A stretch of 64,000 bases of DNA from UBA1858 sp045105615 (GTDB lineage Bacteria > Pseudomonadota > Gammaproteobacteria > UBA4575): contig JBGCDS010000002.1 of assembly GCA_045105615.1 (NCBI GenBank), positions 1 through 64,000 of the forward strand, in the 5' to 3' direction. Both the position numbers and the translations under genes were made by a program. Numbering within the stretch: the first letter of the stretch is position 1; the number at the start of each line of letters is the position of its first letter. Under the pieces are notes generated by a model. It had not been told where the DNA came from. It saw only the letters and a list, made by a program, of their open reading frames with translations, and made no database searches. Positions 1 to 9,351 of the stretch are shown here, piece after piece.

Positions 1-2
1 TT

Positions 3-361
3 TGGTGGAGGCGGCGGGGATTGAACCCGCGTCCGCAAGTTCTTCACTTTCGGTACTACATGCTTAGAGTACGTTTTTAATTTAACAGTTAAGGTCCAAC
101 GATCAGGGCGTTTAACTGCGAGCCTAAGCTTTGTTTAATGGATCCGATTTAGACAGTCTTCTCCACGATCTTACTAAGGTGACGCCCGGTTCCTAACGCG
201 TAAGCTCACTAGGGCGGACGACTCTAAAACTGGTTTTTAAGCAGCTAGAGCAAAGTTGTCGTCATTTGCGACTATATAATTGCAGAAATCTTTTACGAGG
301 CATCTACATCCTCGGCATGCACCTAGAGATCGGCTACCCACGTCGAAGCCAGGTCGCCCCC
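3..361 (-). ncRNA. ssrA: tmRNA (transfer-messenger RNA), one-piece
   Basis: This RNA rescues stalled ribosomes by acting first as an alanyl-tRNA and then as a short mRNA. Read on the minus strand, the 5' end GGGGGCG pairs with CGCCTCC near the 3' end to form a 7-bp acceptor stem, followed by ACCA at 6-3. The T-arm (GGTTCAATCCC) lies just inside the 3' end. The tag reading frame starts at the GCA resume codon at 269-267, encodes ANDDNFALAA and stops with TAA at 239-237. The LAA end is the usual protease-recognition tail, and Phe in place of the common Tyr is a small variation. The whole gene lies in the window, with its 3' end at the left edge. Confidence 0.97.
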
Positions 362-458
362 ATTACTCTATGTAAGACCCTAGTCTAGCTTAAAAGTTGC
401 TAAATATATAAGGGTATTTAACCGGGTCGGTTAGATAGTAGACGAAATGATATTGTGC

Positions 459-1061
459 TTATTCATAGATATTACGAAAAGTGAGGTTGATTCTTGGCTC
501 ACTGACCTTTAGTGATTTTGGCAGCGAGTGAGACCAGTTCTCTTGTGTGTCACCTTGCATGATTAAAAGACTGCCGCTGTTTAGTTTTAAATTTTTAACG
601 ATGTCTTTTTGCTGGTAATGGCGGAATTTAAATAATCGTGCTGCACCAAAACTAATGGATATGATGAGTGGTTGTAAGCCATGTACTCTTTCATTATCAC
701 GATGCCATCCCATGTAGTCATGACCATTTCTGTAATAATTCAAAAAGACGCCATTAAACGAATACCCCAAATCTTCTTCTATAGCAGCTCGAATGTTAGT
801 TAATGCTTCTGTCCAGGGGCTGCTGGTTAAATTAAGGCTGGAATACTTGAGTGTAATGCCAGGGTCTCCATACCAAGCAATTAAGCGTGGTTGTAAGACA
901 AAGCGACCATACAATCTGATTTCTTTGTGTTCCCAATGTATTTCGTCTTTCAGGCGGTTGAAGTAATTAGAGGCGTCTGTTGATGAGAAGTATTGGTTAT
1001 CTAAATAAACTTCGCCATCGAACGGCAGTAGATTTTGTTGCAATGATGAATTCATTGTCAT
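459..1061 (-). CDS. AlkB-family 2-oxoglutarate/Fe(II) DNA repair dioxygenase
   Basis: Predicted oxidative demethylase that repairs alkylated bases in DNA. The 200-residue protein has the family's Fe(II) ligands: HRD (H120, D122) and H178. It also has the C-terminal arginine motif RINLTFR (R190, R196) that binds 2-oxoglutarate and substrate, and the N-Y-Y-R-N-G stretch near residue 109 typical of AlkB homologues. Length and motif spacing resemble the ALKBH2/ALKBH3-like bacterial group more than classical E. coli AlkB. Met3 is an equally possible start. It is a single-gene unit on the same strand as tmRNA, with about 100 bp between them. I saw no Ada box or other adaptive-response gene nearby, so its regulation is unknown. 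Confidence 0.88.
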   Translation of the reverse strand: MTMNSSLQQNLLPFDGEVYLDNQYFSSTDASNYFNRLKDEIHWEHKEIRLYGRFVLQPRLIAWYGDPGITLKYSSLNLTSSPWTEALTNIRAAIEEDLGYSFNGVFLNYYRNGHDYMGWHRDNERVHGLQPLIISISFGAARLFKFRHYQQKDIVKNLKLNSGSLLIMQGDTQENWSHSLPKSLKVSEPRINLTFRNIYE

Positions 1062-1187
1062 AACGGGATAGGCTTGAATTAACGAAATCGATCGTCAATC
1101 TGACATGCTTAAATTAGAAAAGGTCCACCTTGAGATAAAGTGGTTTGAACATTCCCTACAGGCAGGGAAATGTCTTAAGTAAAGATT

Positions 1188-1292
1188 TTACTTAGAACGA
1201 ACTTTGCTGCGTGCTTCGTGAACCGCCATAGATGCGACAACGGTAATGAAGATCGAAAATAGTGTTACAACGACAATAAAGCTAGTACTCAT
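1188..1292 (-). CDS. Very small single-pass membrane protein (34 aa)
   Basis: A 34-codon frame starting MSTSFIVVV and ending HEARSKVRSK. It has one strongly hydrophobic helix (about residues 4-22) and a positively charged tail, so the C terminus is likely cytoplasmic. Its ATG at 1292-1290 overlaps the TGA stop of the next gene upstream (1289-1474) in an ATGA arrangement, which suggests translational coupling. An in-frame ATG at 1304 would add four residues. I do not recognise a family. The overlap and clear transmembrane pattern are the reasons for calling it, and no function can be assigned. Confidence 0.5.
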   Translation of the reverse strand: MSTSFIVVVTLFSIFITVVASMAVHEARSKVRSK

Positions 1293-1474
1293 ATATCCGT
1301 CCATTTAATAATTCCTACAGCCCAAATTATAGCACCAAGACCGGTTAAAATCCCTCCGTTGATCGCAGAAACGTCTTTTTGTATAACCATGCCAATAAAC
1401 CCTACTAACATTAAGCCTATACCGAGTTTTCTCAGGTCTTCAAATACGGCTTCAAATTTTAAAAGATTTCTCAT
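1289..1474 (-). CDS. Small two-helix membrane protein (61 aa)
   Basis: A 61-residue hypothetical membrane protein. A short amphipathic N terminus (MRNLLKFEAVFEDLRKLG) is followed by two hydrophobic segments, about residues 18-33 and 39-57, separated by a short QKDVS turn. This gives a hairpin topology. The stop codon overlaps the start of the 34-residue gene at 1188-1292, so the two were probably made together and may form a small membrane complex. No ribosome binding site is obvious. I do not recognise the family. Confidence 0.55.
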   Translation of the reverse strand: MRNLLKFEAVFEDLRKLGIGLMLVGFIGMVIQKDVSAINGGILTGLGAIIWAVGIIKWTDI

Positions 1475-1668
1475 GGTCAGTGCTGATTAGGATTAATCCT
1501 GACTATACACAAAATTGATGGGTTTCGAGCGGCTAATAATTGATCGAAATGAATGTAAAAACAACTGATTTTGATAGTAATTTTACTACGTGTTTCATGA
1601 CGTGGTTTCAGCTAATATAGCGACCTTCTTGAACACACGTTCTAACATTTATTCGAGCTTCAGACCCT

Positions 1669-4600
1669 ATGCTGATCCTTCGCGGTGGCACAGCAGCCAC
1701 GCCATTTAGACTTCAACAGCAGTTAAATTCCGTTCAAAAAATTGCGCCCGGGATTGAATCCATTGAGTCGCATTGGATTTATTTTACGGAAAATTCAGGT
1801 GTGCTTCCTTCTGATCAAATAGGCACATTGCGCCAGTTATTGAGTGTTAAACAAGCGATTTCAACCACTTATAAATTAGATGAGCAATTTATTGTAAGTC
1901 CTCGTATTGGAACAATTTCTCCCTGGTCATCTAAAGCAACAGATATTGTAGATCATAGCGGTTTGGGGATGACTGGCCGAGTAGAAAGAGGGGTATTATT
2001 TAGCCTTGTTGGCTGGAGAAAACTTGATGCTGATGCTCGCCAGCAGGTATTTTTGCTGCTTCATGATCGTATGACACAGAGCATTCTTACCCAGGTAGCT
2101 CAAGCTTCTTTGCTATTCCAACAGAAAGAGCCCGCTCCAGTGAGACGTTTAGTCTCAATTGAAGAAATGGCAGATGATATTGCCCAGTATAACGTCGAGC
2201 TTGGACTCGCGTTATCTGATGATGAGATTGAATATCTGGTCGAAAACTATACGAAATTAGAACGCTGTCCTTCGGATGTTGAGCTCATGATGTTTGCGCA
2301 GGCAAATTCAGAGCATTGCCGGCATAAAATCTTCAACGCAAGCTGGACGATAGACGGCAAGAAAGAAGGAGAAACTCTATTTGGCATGATTCGTACGACT
2401 CACGCCAATGCACCACATAATGTGCTTTCTGCTTATAAAGACAATTCAGCAGTGATTGCAGGTCATGCGGGTGAACGTTTTTATGCTCATGCCGATACTA
2501 GTTATTCTTATTCTACTGAAGATATTCATATCTTAATGAAGGTAGAAACGCACAATCATCCAACTGCCATATCACCATTTCCTGGTGCGGCAACCGGTTC
2601 TGGCGGCGAGATTCGTGATGAAGGTGCAACCGGCCGAGGCGGTTATCCCAAAGCGGGTTTATGTGGTTTTACGGTATCCAATTTACAAATTCCTGGTATG
2701 CATGAGCCATGGGAAGGGAACTATGGTAAGCCTGATCGCATAGTCTCTGCGCTAGACATTATGATTGAAGGCCCCATTGGTGCCGCAGCATTTAATAATG
2801 AGTTTGGTCGTCCTAATCTGCTTGGATATTTTCGAACATTTGAACAAGAAATAGACGGTGTGGTACGTGGTTACCACAAGCCAATTATGATCGCTGGCGG
2901 CATGGGAAATATTCGTGCTAGCGATGTACAAAAATTAGATATTCCAGCAGGGACACCAATTATTGTATTGGGTGGCCCGGCGATGTTGATTGGATTAGGC
3001 GGCGGCGCTGCTTCATCAATGGCCTCAGGTAGCAGTAATGAACAGTTAGATTTTGCGTCTGTACAACGTGAGAACCCTGAAATGGAACGACGCTGCCAAG
3101 AAGTGATTAATCGCTGCTGGGGATTGCAAGACGATAACCCTGTTCTTTCAGTACATGATGTGGGTGCTGGCGGTTTGTCGAATGCACTGCCTGAGATTTT
3201 GAATGATGTTGATCGCGGTGGAATCATCGAGCTACGTAAAGTACCCAATGCGGAACCGGGCATGTCACCAATGGAAATTTGGTGCAATGAAGCACAAGAA
3301 CGCTATGTTTTAGCGATAGAAGTAGACCATTTAGACGCATTTAGGCGCATCTGTGAAAGAGAGCGCTGTCCTTATGCCGTGGTTGGAGAGGCAACAGAGA
3401 AACAAGACTTGATTGTGACGGATGCAAAGTTTGCTCAAAATCCAATCGATATTCCGATGGAGGTACTTTTAGGCAAGCCGCCAAAAGTGGAGCGTGACAC
3501 TACAAGGAAGGCGCAATCTCAAAAGACAGCAGACTATAGCCATATTAAAACTCAACAGGCCATAGAATATGTGCTCAGAAATCCTACGGTAGCGTCTAAA
3601 AAATTCTTGATTAGCATTGGTGATCGCACCATTACCGGGCTAGTCGCTCGTGACCAGATGGTGGGGCCATGGCAGGTGCCAGTCGCCGATGTGGCCGTCA
3701 CTGCAAGCAGTTTTAAAGCCTATACCGGTGAAGCCATGTCGATAGGTGAGCGTGCACCGATAGCCGTGAGCTCAGGTCCAAGTTCTGCACGTATGTCAGT
3801 GGCCGAAGCCATTACGAATTTACTGGCGGCAGATGTGCAAAATTTACACGATATTCGTCTTTCAGCAAATTGGATGGCAGCAGCCAATTATTCTAATGAA
3901 GACAGTGTGTTATTTGATACTGTTAATTCACTTTCGAGTACGTGTCGTGAGCTGAATATCGCCATTCCTGTGGGTAAAGACTCTTTGTCAATGCAAACAC
4001 AGTGGCAAGAAGCGGGCGTTGATAAGCATGTGGTGTCACCAGTTTCGTTAATTGTGACTGCATTTACTCCGGTATCTGATATTCGCAAAACATGGACTCC
4101 ACAGATACGAACAGATTTAGGTACTAGCTATTTAGTATTGATAGATCTGGGTGAAAAGAAAAATAGACTAGGGGCTTCCTGCTTGAGTCAGGTCTATAAG
4201 ATTGATGATGATAACGTGCCAGACTTAAATTCATCTGATTTATTAATAAGATACTTTAATTACATTAATAAGTTAAGAGATGAAATTAATGTTATTTCTT
4301 ATCATGATCGCAGCGATGGGGGACTATTAGCCACCTTGTGTGAGATGGCGTTTGCCGGTCGATGCGGTATGAAAGTACAAGTAAACACTCTAGGTGACAG
4401 TGAGTTATCTAACCTTTTTAATGAAGAACTTGGTGCTGTTTTCCAAGTGACTGCAGAAGATTTAGGGCAAGCAACGTTGCTTGCAGAGGAATATGGACTG
4501 AGTGATTGTTTCCATATTTTAGGCGAACCGAGACCCGATGAAAATATTATAATTACACATAATGATAGTGAGTTATTAAATAAACCTCGTGCAGAACTTG

Positions 4601-5541
4601 AATTAATATGGAGCCAGCCCAGCATACAGATTCAAAAGTTGCGTGATAATCCTGAATCCGCTGAGCAAGAAAGTCGGTTAATTTCTGAGTCTAACCATAA
4701 AGGACTTATTTCTAGGATAAGTTTTGATATTAATGATGATATTACCGCACCCTATATTGTTAAGGGATTGAGTCCAAAAGTCGCTATTTTACGTGAACAG
4801 GGTGTTAACGGACAGATTGAGATGGCGGCAGCATTCGATCGTGCTGGTTTTGAAGCCATTGATGTACATATGACCGACTTGGTTTCTGGTCGGCGTAAAT
4901 TATCAGAATTTCAAATGTTAGCGGCCTGTGGTGGATTTTCCTATGGAGATGTCCTGGGCGCAGGTAATGGTTGGGCAAGTAGTATCTTATATAACAGTGA
5001 GTTAAAAGATCAATTTAATATGTTTTTTAATAGGCCTGAGGTGCTAGCATTAGGTGTATGTAATGGCTGCCAGATGATGTCTAATCTGAGTGAAATTATT
5101 CCAGGCAGTGAGCTTTGGCCTAAATTTGTACGTAATACCTCTGAGCAATTTGAAGCGCGTTTAGTTAATGTAAAGATCACTAATTCACCATCATTGATGT
5201 TCAGTGATATGAAAGGCTCGGTGATGCCAGTAGCGGTTGCTCATGGTGAAGGGCGAATAGATGTTGATGAAACGCATTGTGCACGATTGGTTAGCGCTAA
5301 TCTAAATGTAATGCATTATGTTAATTCTTCTTCAGAAGCTACTGAAATATATCCACTAAATCCTAATGGCTCTCATCAAGGGATTACCGCATTTACCAAT
5401 AAAGATGGGCGATTCACAATTATGATGCCTCATCCTGAACGACTATTTAGAGCTGCTCAGCATTCGTGGCACCCAGATGACTGGGAAGAAGATAGCCCAT
5501 GGATGAGAATGTTTCGTAATGCGCGAGTAGCCTTAAATTAA
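1669..5541 (+). CDS. purL: Phosphoribosylformylglycinamidine synthase (FGAM synthetase), large single-chain form
   Basis: Fourth step of purine synthesis: FGAR + Gln + ATP gives FGAM + Glu. The 1290-residue protein is the fused gammaproteobacterial type (about 1295 in E. coli), with an N-terminal PurS-like region, a linker, two AIR-synthase-like ATP-binding halves and a C-terminal glutamine amidotransferase. The amidotransferase nucleophile is Cys1131 in LGVCNGCQ, and His1255/Glu1257 in MPHPER complete the triad. The synthetase half shows KVETHNHPTAI and the glycine-rich GAATGSGGEIRDEG loop. The start MLILRGG matches the family N terminus. The gene stands alone after a 190-bp gap, and I did not find a convincing PurR operator. 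Confidence 0.97.
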   Translation: MLILRGGTAATPFRLQQQLNSVQKIAPGIESIESHWIYFTENSGVLPSDQIGTLRQLLSVKQAISTTYKLDEQFIVSPRIGTISPWSSKATDIVDHSGLGMTGRVERGVLFSLVGWRKLDADARQQVFLLLHDRMTQSILTQVAQASLLFQQKEPAPVRRLVSIEEMADDIAQYNVELGLALSDDEIEYLVENYTKLERCPSDVELMMFAQANSEHCRHKIFNASWTIDGKKEGETLFGMIRTTHANAPHNVLSAYKDNSAVIAGHAGERFYAHADTSYSYSTEDIHILMKVETHNHPTAISPFPGAATGSGGEIRDEGATGRGGYPKAGLCGFTVSNLQIPGMHEPWEGNYGKPDRIVSALDIMIEGPIGAAAFNNEFGRPNLLGYFRTFEQEIDGVVRGYHKPIMIAGGMGNIRASDVQKLDIPAGTPIIVLGGPAMLIGLGGGAASSMASGSSNEQLDFASVQRENPEMERRCQEVINRCWGLQDDNPVLSVHDVGAGGLSNALPEILNDVDRGGIIELRKVPNAEPGMSPMEIWCNEAQERYVLAIEVDHLDAFRRICERERCPYAVVGEATEKQDLIVTDAKFAQNPIDIPMEVLLGKPPKVERDTTRKAQSQKTADYSHIKTQQAIEYVLRNPTVASKKFLISIGDRTITGLVARDQMVGPWQVPVADVAVTASSFKAYTGEAMSIGERAPIAVSSGPSSARMSVAEAITNLLAADVQNLHDIRLSANWMAAANYSNEDSVLFDTVNSLSSTCRELNIAIPVGKDSLSMQTQWQEAGVDKHVVSPVSLIVTAFTPVSDIRKTWTPQIRTDLGTSYLVLIDLGEKKNRLGASCLSQVYKIDDDNVPDLNSSDLLIRYFNYINKLRDEINVISYHDRSDGGLLATLCEMAFAGRCGMKVQVNTLGDSELSNLFNEELGAVFQVTAEDLGQATLLAEEYGLSDCFHILGEPRPDENIIITHNDSELLNKPRAELELIWSQPSIQIQKLRDNPESAEQESRLISESNHKGLISRISFDINDDITAPYIVKGLSPKVAILREQGVNGQIEMAAAFDRAGFEAIDVHMTDLVSGRRKLSEFQMLAACGGFSYGDVLGAGNGWASSILYNSELKDQFNMFFNRPEVLALGVCNGCQMMSNLSEIIPGSELWPKFVRNTSEQFEARLVNVKITNSPSLMFSDMKGSVMPVAVAHGEGRIDVDETHCARLVSANLNVMHYVNSSSEATEIYPLNPNGSHQGITAFTNKDGRFTIMMPHPERLFRAAQHSWHPDDWEEDSPWMRMFRNARVALN

Positions 5542-5659
5542 TCAAGCTATATATTTAGCCCAGATAATGTAAAACTAATGCTCATGGGGCTGTCATATTA
5601 GAAGCACAAGTCGGGTCTTTAATGTGAAGCTAACGCTATTCGTTAGCAAAGGGTGTGGG

Positions 5660-6253
5660 ATGGACATAAATCAATATTCTAAGCTTGTTATCGTTGCTGC
5701 ATTAAGCGTGTGCTGTGCTGCTTCTGCACATGCGGAATGGTATTTGGGTGTAGATCAAATATCGACCACTAATTGGTATGACTTAGAAGATTATTCAGTC
5801 GACACGACAAGCATCAATTTTGATGATCCAGGCCTTAAGTTTTATAGTGGGTACAAAGCGAACGATTTATTTTCGATTGAACTTGAATATAAAGACCAGA
5901 TGCAGTTTGGCGTCGGCAATGTCTTTAGTGGTAATGAGCTATGGTTAACAGACCAAAGTGATGTCGAGCTAGAAAGCAAAACTTTATTCTTCTCAGGTAT
6001 TAGTACTTTTGCAATCGATGAGACTAAGCGTCTATATCTGCGTGGAGGTTTGTATAACTGGGATCTGAAAGCTAACGGCCAACATTCTGTTGATAATTCA
6101 TTCTCAAGTAAAAGTGGCACGGATCTATTTTATTCTGTGGGCTCATATTTTGATGTCACAGAAAAGATAGGATTCAGTGCTGAATGGGAAAGATTTGAAT
6201 TTGATGACAACGACGTGGATTTTATTTCTACTGAACTCCATTTTAATTTTTAA
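5660..6253 (+). CDS. Predicted outer-membrane beta-barrel protein
   Basis: About 197 residues from this ATG, which has an AAAGGG ribosome site 8 bases upstream. A GTG at 5624 would give a longer form without a typical signal peptide start. Residues 1-24 form a signal peptide ending AHA before EWYLG. The rest alternates polar and hydrophobic residues as in porin-like strands (FSIELEYKDQ, TKRLYLRGGLYNW, GFSAEWERFEF) and ends in ELHFNF, an aromatic C terminus as the BAM signal requires. It resembles small OmpA-barrel-like/opacity-type proteins, but I cannot name the family. Only 15 bp separate it from msrP, so the two may be co-transcribed. Confidence 0.72.
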   Translation: MDINQYSKLVIVAALSVCCAASAHAEWYLGVDQISTTNWYDLEDYSVDTTSINFDDPGLKFYSGYKANDLFSIELEYKDQMQFGVGNVFSGNELWLTDQSDVELESKTLFFSGISTFAIDETKRLYLRGGLYNWDLKANGQHSVDNSFSSKSGTDLFYSVGSYFDVTEKIGFSAEWERFEFDDNDVDFISTELHFNF

Positions 6254-6268
6254 AAATTTAAAAACACT

Positions 6269-7216
6269 ATGTTAATTAAAGTAAAACCTAATTCACACAT
6301 ACCAGAATCAGAAGTCACTGATTATGAAATTTATAAAAAACGTCGCGAGTTTATAAAAAAAACGAGCGGTGCAGCCGCCGCATTTAGTCTTGGTATTCCT
6401 GCATTAAGTTCGGCCGGTGTTGCTATTAATGACTACAAAAAAGATTCCGCTAATCCATTGGCAGATGAGTTGACTGAAGAAATTAAAGTAACTTCGTATA
6501 ATAACTTTTATGAATTAGGAACAGGTAAAGGTGACCCAAAAGCAAATGCTCATTTACTACAAACAGATCCTTGGGCAATTACAGTTGAAGGTGAGTGCGC
6601 CAAACCTGGGGTGCTTGGCTTAGAAGACTTTGTATCTCCTCACCAAATAGAAGAAAGAATTTATCGATTACGCTGTGTAGAAGCCTGGTCAATGGTTGTG
6701 CCATGGTTAGGTGTTGAACTTGGCCCAGTGCTGAAACGTTTCGAGCCTACCAGCAAAGCAAAGTATGTAGAATTCACAACTATACTAGATAAAGATAACT
6801 TGCCTGGTCAGCGTCGCGCTGTACTTGATTGGCCATACCGTGAAGGTTTGCGTATAGACGAAGCAATGAATCCTCTTACCATATTAGCGGTAGGTTTATA
6901 TGGTAAAGAATTGCCTAATCAAAATGGCGCGCCATTAAGATTGGTTGTTCCTTGGAAGTATGGTTTTAAGAGTATTAAATCAATTGTAAAAATACGTTTC
7001 ACTGAAAATCAACCGAATACTAGTTGGAATACTTCGTCCGCAAGGGAATACGGATTCTATTCAAATGTAAATCCTGAAGTTGACCATCCTCGTTGGAGTC
7101 AGGCTCGCGAACGTAAAATTGGTGAGTTAAGAAAGAGAAAAACATTAATGTTTAATGGCTATGCAGATGAAGTGGCTTCACTTTATGATGACATGGACTT
7201 AATGAAGTACTTCTAA
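6269..7216 (+). CDS. msrP: Protein-methionine-sulfoxide reductase, catalytic subunit (YedY family)
   Basis: Periplasmic molybdopterin enzyme that reduces methionine sulfoxide in damaged envelope proteins. The 315 residues carry a twin-arginine signal, with RREFIKK at residues 25-31 followed by an Ala-rich helix. The family signature NNFYELGTGKGDP follows. RLRCVEAWSM contains Cys136, the expected molybdenum ligand (C146 in the E. coli precursor). In E. coli the partner is the haem membrane protein MsrQ. No msrQ is adjacent: the upstream neighbour is a barrel protein, and the next gene converges from the other strand with only 2 bp between stop codons. Either msrQ lies elsewhere or another electron donor is used. 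Confidence 0.95.
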   Translation: MLIKVKPNSHIPESEVTDYEIYKKRREFIKKTSGAAAAFSLGIPALSSAGVAINDYKKDSANPLADELTEEIKVTSYNNFYELGTGKGDPKANAHLLQTDPWAITVEGECAKPGVLGLEDFVSPHQIEERIYRLRCVEAWSMVVPWLGVELGPVLKRFEPTSKAKYVEFTTILDKDNLPGQRRAVLDWPYREGLRIDEAMNPLTILAVGLYGKELPNQNGAPLRLVVPWKYGFKSIKSIVKIRFTENQPNTSWNTSSAREYGFYSNVNPEVDHPRWSQARERKIGELRKRKTLMFNGYADEVASLYDDMDLMKYF

Positions 7217-7218
7217 TC

Positions 7219-8094
7219 TTACTTGTTAGTAATAAAGTGCTTGCCTGCATAATCTCGAGCAAACTGATTAGCAATACGCCCGCTGCGAGAACCACGTTGT
7301 AAAGCCCAGCGTAATGCAAGTTCGCGATATTCTTTTTGCGATTGTGTTATCCCAAACTGTTTTAGCCAGTGTTCGACAATAGATAAATATTCTTGTTGAG
7401 TCAGTGCTTGAAAAGATAACCACAAGCCAAATCGATCAGATAATGAAATCGCTTCTTCAATTGCTTCGGCGTGATGGATCTCTCCATTAATATGCTGAGC
7501 ATGTTGATTGTCTGCTAATTTCTCAGGTAATAAGTGACGTCGATTAGAGGTTGCGTATATTAAGGCATTGTCAGGCAAACTTGTAAGAGAACCGTCTAAC
7601 GCTGCTTTCACTTCTTTATAACTAGCATCGTCTTCGTTAAATGAAAGGTCATCGCAAAATAGGATAAATTTTTCCGGTGATTGCGACTTTATCCAATAGA
7701 CAATATCCGGCCAGTCTGAAAAATCACTATGACTAATTTCTACAACATGTAATTGTTGTTTATCAAAGCACCCCAATACGGCTTGAATTAATGAAGATTT
7801 GCCAGTGCCTCTGGAGCCCCACAATAATGCATTATTCGCAGTAAAACCTTCAACAAACTGTTGAGTGTTATCCAAAAGCAGTTTAGCCTGTTGGTCTATA
7901 TGAAGAAGATTATCTCTAGAAATCGTACATTGCCACTCTATATTGGTAATCCCTTTGGTTTTACACCAACGTAGTGCGAATGACTCTTTTTCTAATGGTG
8001 AGTTCTTAACTGGGTTTTGCGACGACTCTAGTGTATCTAGTAGTTTACTCGCTTTGCTTAACACGTCATTTAACAATAATGAATCTATAGTCAT
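7219..8094 (-). CDS. AAA+ ATPase of the DUF815/COG2607 type
   Basis: A 291-residue predicted ATP-binding protein. The Walker A motif is GSRGTGKS (residues 93-100), and a Walker B-like FILFCDD follows at 143-149. The stretch LIYATSNRRHLLPE is a sensor-1 region typical of the COG2607 group. The N-terminal 60 residues are family-specific, and the C-terminal RSGRIANQFARDY region is a helical lid. The biological role of this family is not established. It converges with msrP and diverges from the permease remnant at 8156, so it is probably a single-gene unit. Confidence 0.85.
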   Translation of the reverse strand: MTIDSLLLNDVLSKASKLLDTLESSQNPVKNSPLEKESFALRWCKTKGITNIEWQCTISRDNLLHIDQQAKLLLDNTQQFVEGFTANNALLWGSRGTGKSSLIQAVLGCFDKQQLHVVEISHSDFSDWPDIVYWIKSQSPEKFILFCDDLSFNEDDASYKEVKAALDGSLTSLPDNALIYATSNRRHLLPEKLADNQHAQHINGEIHHAEAIEEAISLSDRFGLWLSFQALTQQEYLSIVEHWLKQFGITQSQKEYRELALRWALQRGSRSGRIANQFARDYAGKHFITNK

Positions 8095-8155
8095 GATTTG
8101 AGGCGTGGTTGGTTAAAAGTTATTATTTATCATATCGGTTATTTACAAAATTAAC

Positions 8156-8878
8156 ATGGCAAATCAGACATCAATATTCAGTAATCGCCGGGTTATTTTA
8201 ATTTCCATTGTAATCGTTGCTATAGCAGTAGGATTTTGGTCCACCTCACGCTATCCAACATTACAAGGCAAGGCAGATATGACTGGTATTATTCATCTTG
8301 AAGATACGCTCACGCATGAAGTCTTTATCTATGTTGACGAAAATGCATCTTTTGTCGAAAAGGTTGCTTATACGACTATCAACTGGGCTTGGACTAACCG
8401 TCAAGGGATGACATTTGCTGTGTTTATTGCTGCAGCATTCATGACTTTGTTTATGTATCTGCCACGATATCGCTCTCAAAATCGTTTTTTAAATAGCTTG
8501 TATGGTTTGGCAACAGGAACGCCTTTAGGTGTTTGTGTGAATTGTGTCGCACCAATTGCTAAAGCTATGTATGAAGGTGGACGTAGCATACAAACATCAT
8601 TAGCGATGATGTTTAGTTCGCCTACCTTGAACATTATTGTGCTGACCATGCTGTTTACTCTCTTCCCCTTCTATTTGGCATTGATAAAACTTGCATTTAC
8701 AATCTTTTTGATACTCGTTGTAGTGCCTTTTATCTCTCATAAAGATCCTAAGCAAGAATCTATCGCATGTGCTATTCCTGATGCACCAATTATCTATTCT
8801 GAATCATGGGGAACTGCTTTATTTGGAATATTAAAAGATTATTGGAAATACTACTCATGGTGGTCTGAAAGTCTTTAA
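8156..8878 (+). pseudogene. Permease (COG0701-like) N-terminal part of a broken permease/UnbV fusion
   Basis: 240 codons with an N-terminal membrane helix (residues about 13-30), then several helices around GTPLGVCVNCVAPIAKAMYEG and MMFSSPTLNIIVLT. This Cys-containing loop and the S-S-P-T-L-N motif are typical of one half of COG0701 (ArsP-like/DUF318) permeases. A complete permease has two such halves, and here the frame stops just after the point where the second half should begin (WGTALFGILKDYWKYY). The downstream frame (8850-9200) encodes the C-terminal end of an FG-GAP/ASPIC-UnbV protein, which suggests that a larger fusion gene lost its middle and its frame. It could still be translated, but probably not as a working transporter. 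Confidence 0.65.
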
Positions 8879-9200
8879 AAATAATCATAACGGCAATCGC
8901 TCGATTATGATTGAGATCAAAGATGAAATAGGTAATGCCAACTGTATTGGTTGCAAAGTATTCATTGCAACAGGATCTGGTGAAGACGAAATGAAACAAA
9001 TTAGAGAAATTAAAGCTGGAGGCGGATTTTTATCTTTTGATGCTCCTTATGCTCATTTTGGCTTGGGTGATAAAGCAATCATAAATAAGCTTGCTGTAAT
9101 TTGGTCAACTGGGGAAAGAGTTGTTTTTAAACGTAAATTTGAAGCAGGATACAAATATTCTATCACCAGAAGCTCAATTGCTAACACAGAGATAAATTAG
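8850..9200 (+). pseudogene. C-terminal FG-GAP/ASPIC-UnbV fragment in a shifted frame
   Basis: Read in frame with 8907, the sequence begins THGGLKVFKNNHNGN, which looks like the end of an FG-GAP/VCBS repeat. It continues through GCKVFIATGSG, a GGGFLSF turn and AHFGLGDKA to VIWSTGERVVF. This is the usual layout of an ASPIC/UnbV domain (gly-rich turn, HFGLG, W-S-G). The first ATG in the frame (8907) lies inside the domain and the similarity runs upstream of it, across the stop codon of the permease frame. That pattern is what a deletion with a frame change would leave. The fragment ends at 9200 with a normal stop. Confidence 0.65.
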
Positions 9201-9351
9201 ATATTAGGAGCTAATATCAATAAAACAAATTGCTATCTTTTAGTGCAAAGGATTAAAATAGGCACTGGAGAGCTAAAAACAATTAAATAACAATAATTTA
9301 AATAGCTTAACTGCTATATACACACTTCAAAATTTACGAGAGGGGTTTTAA

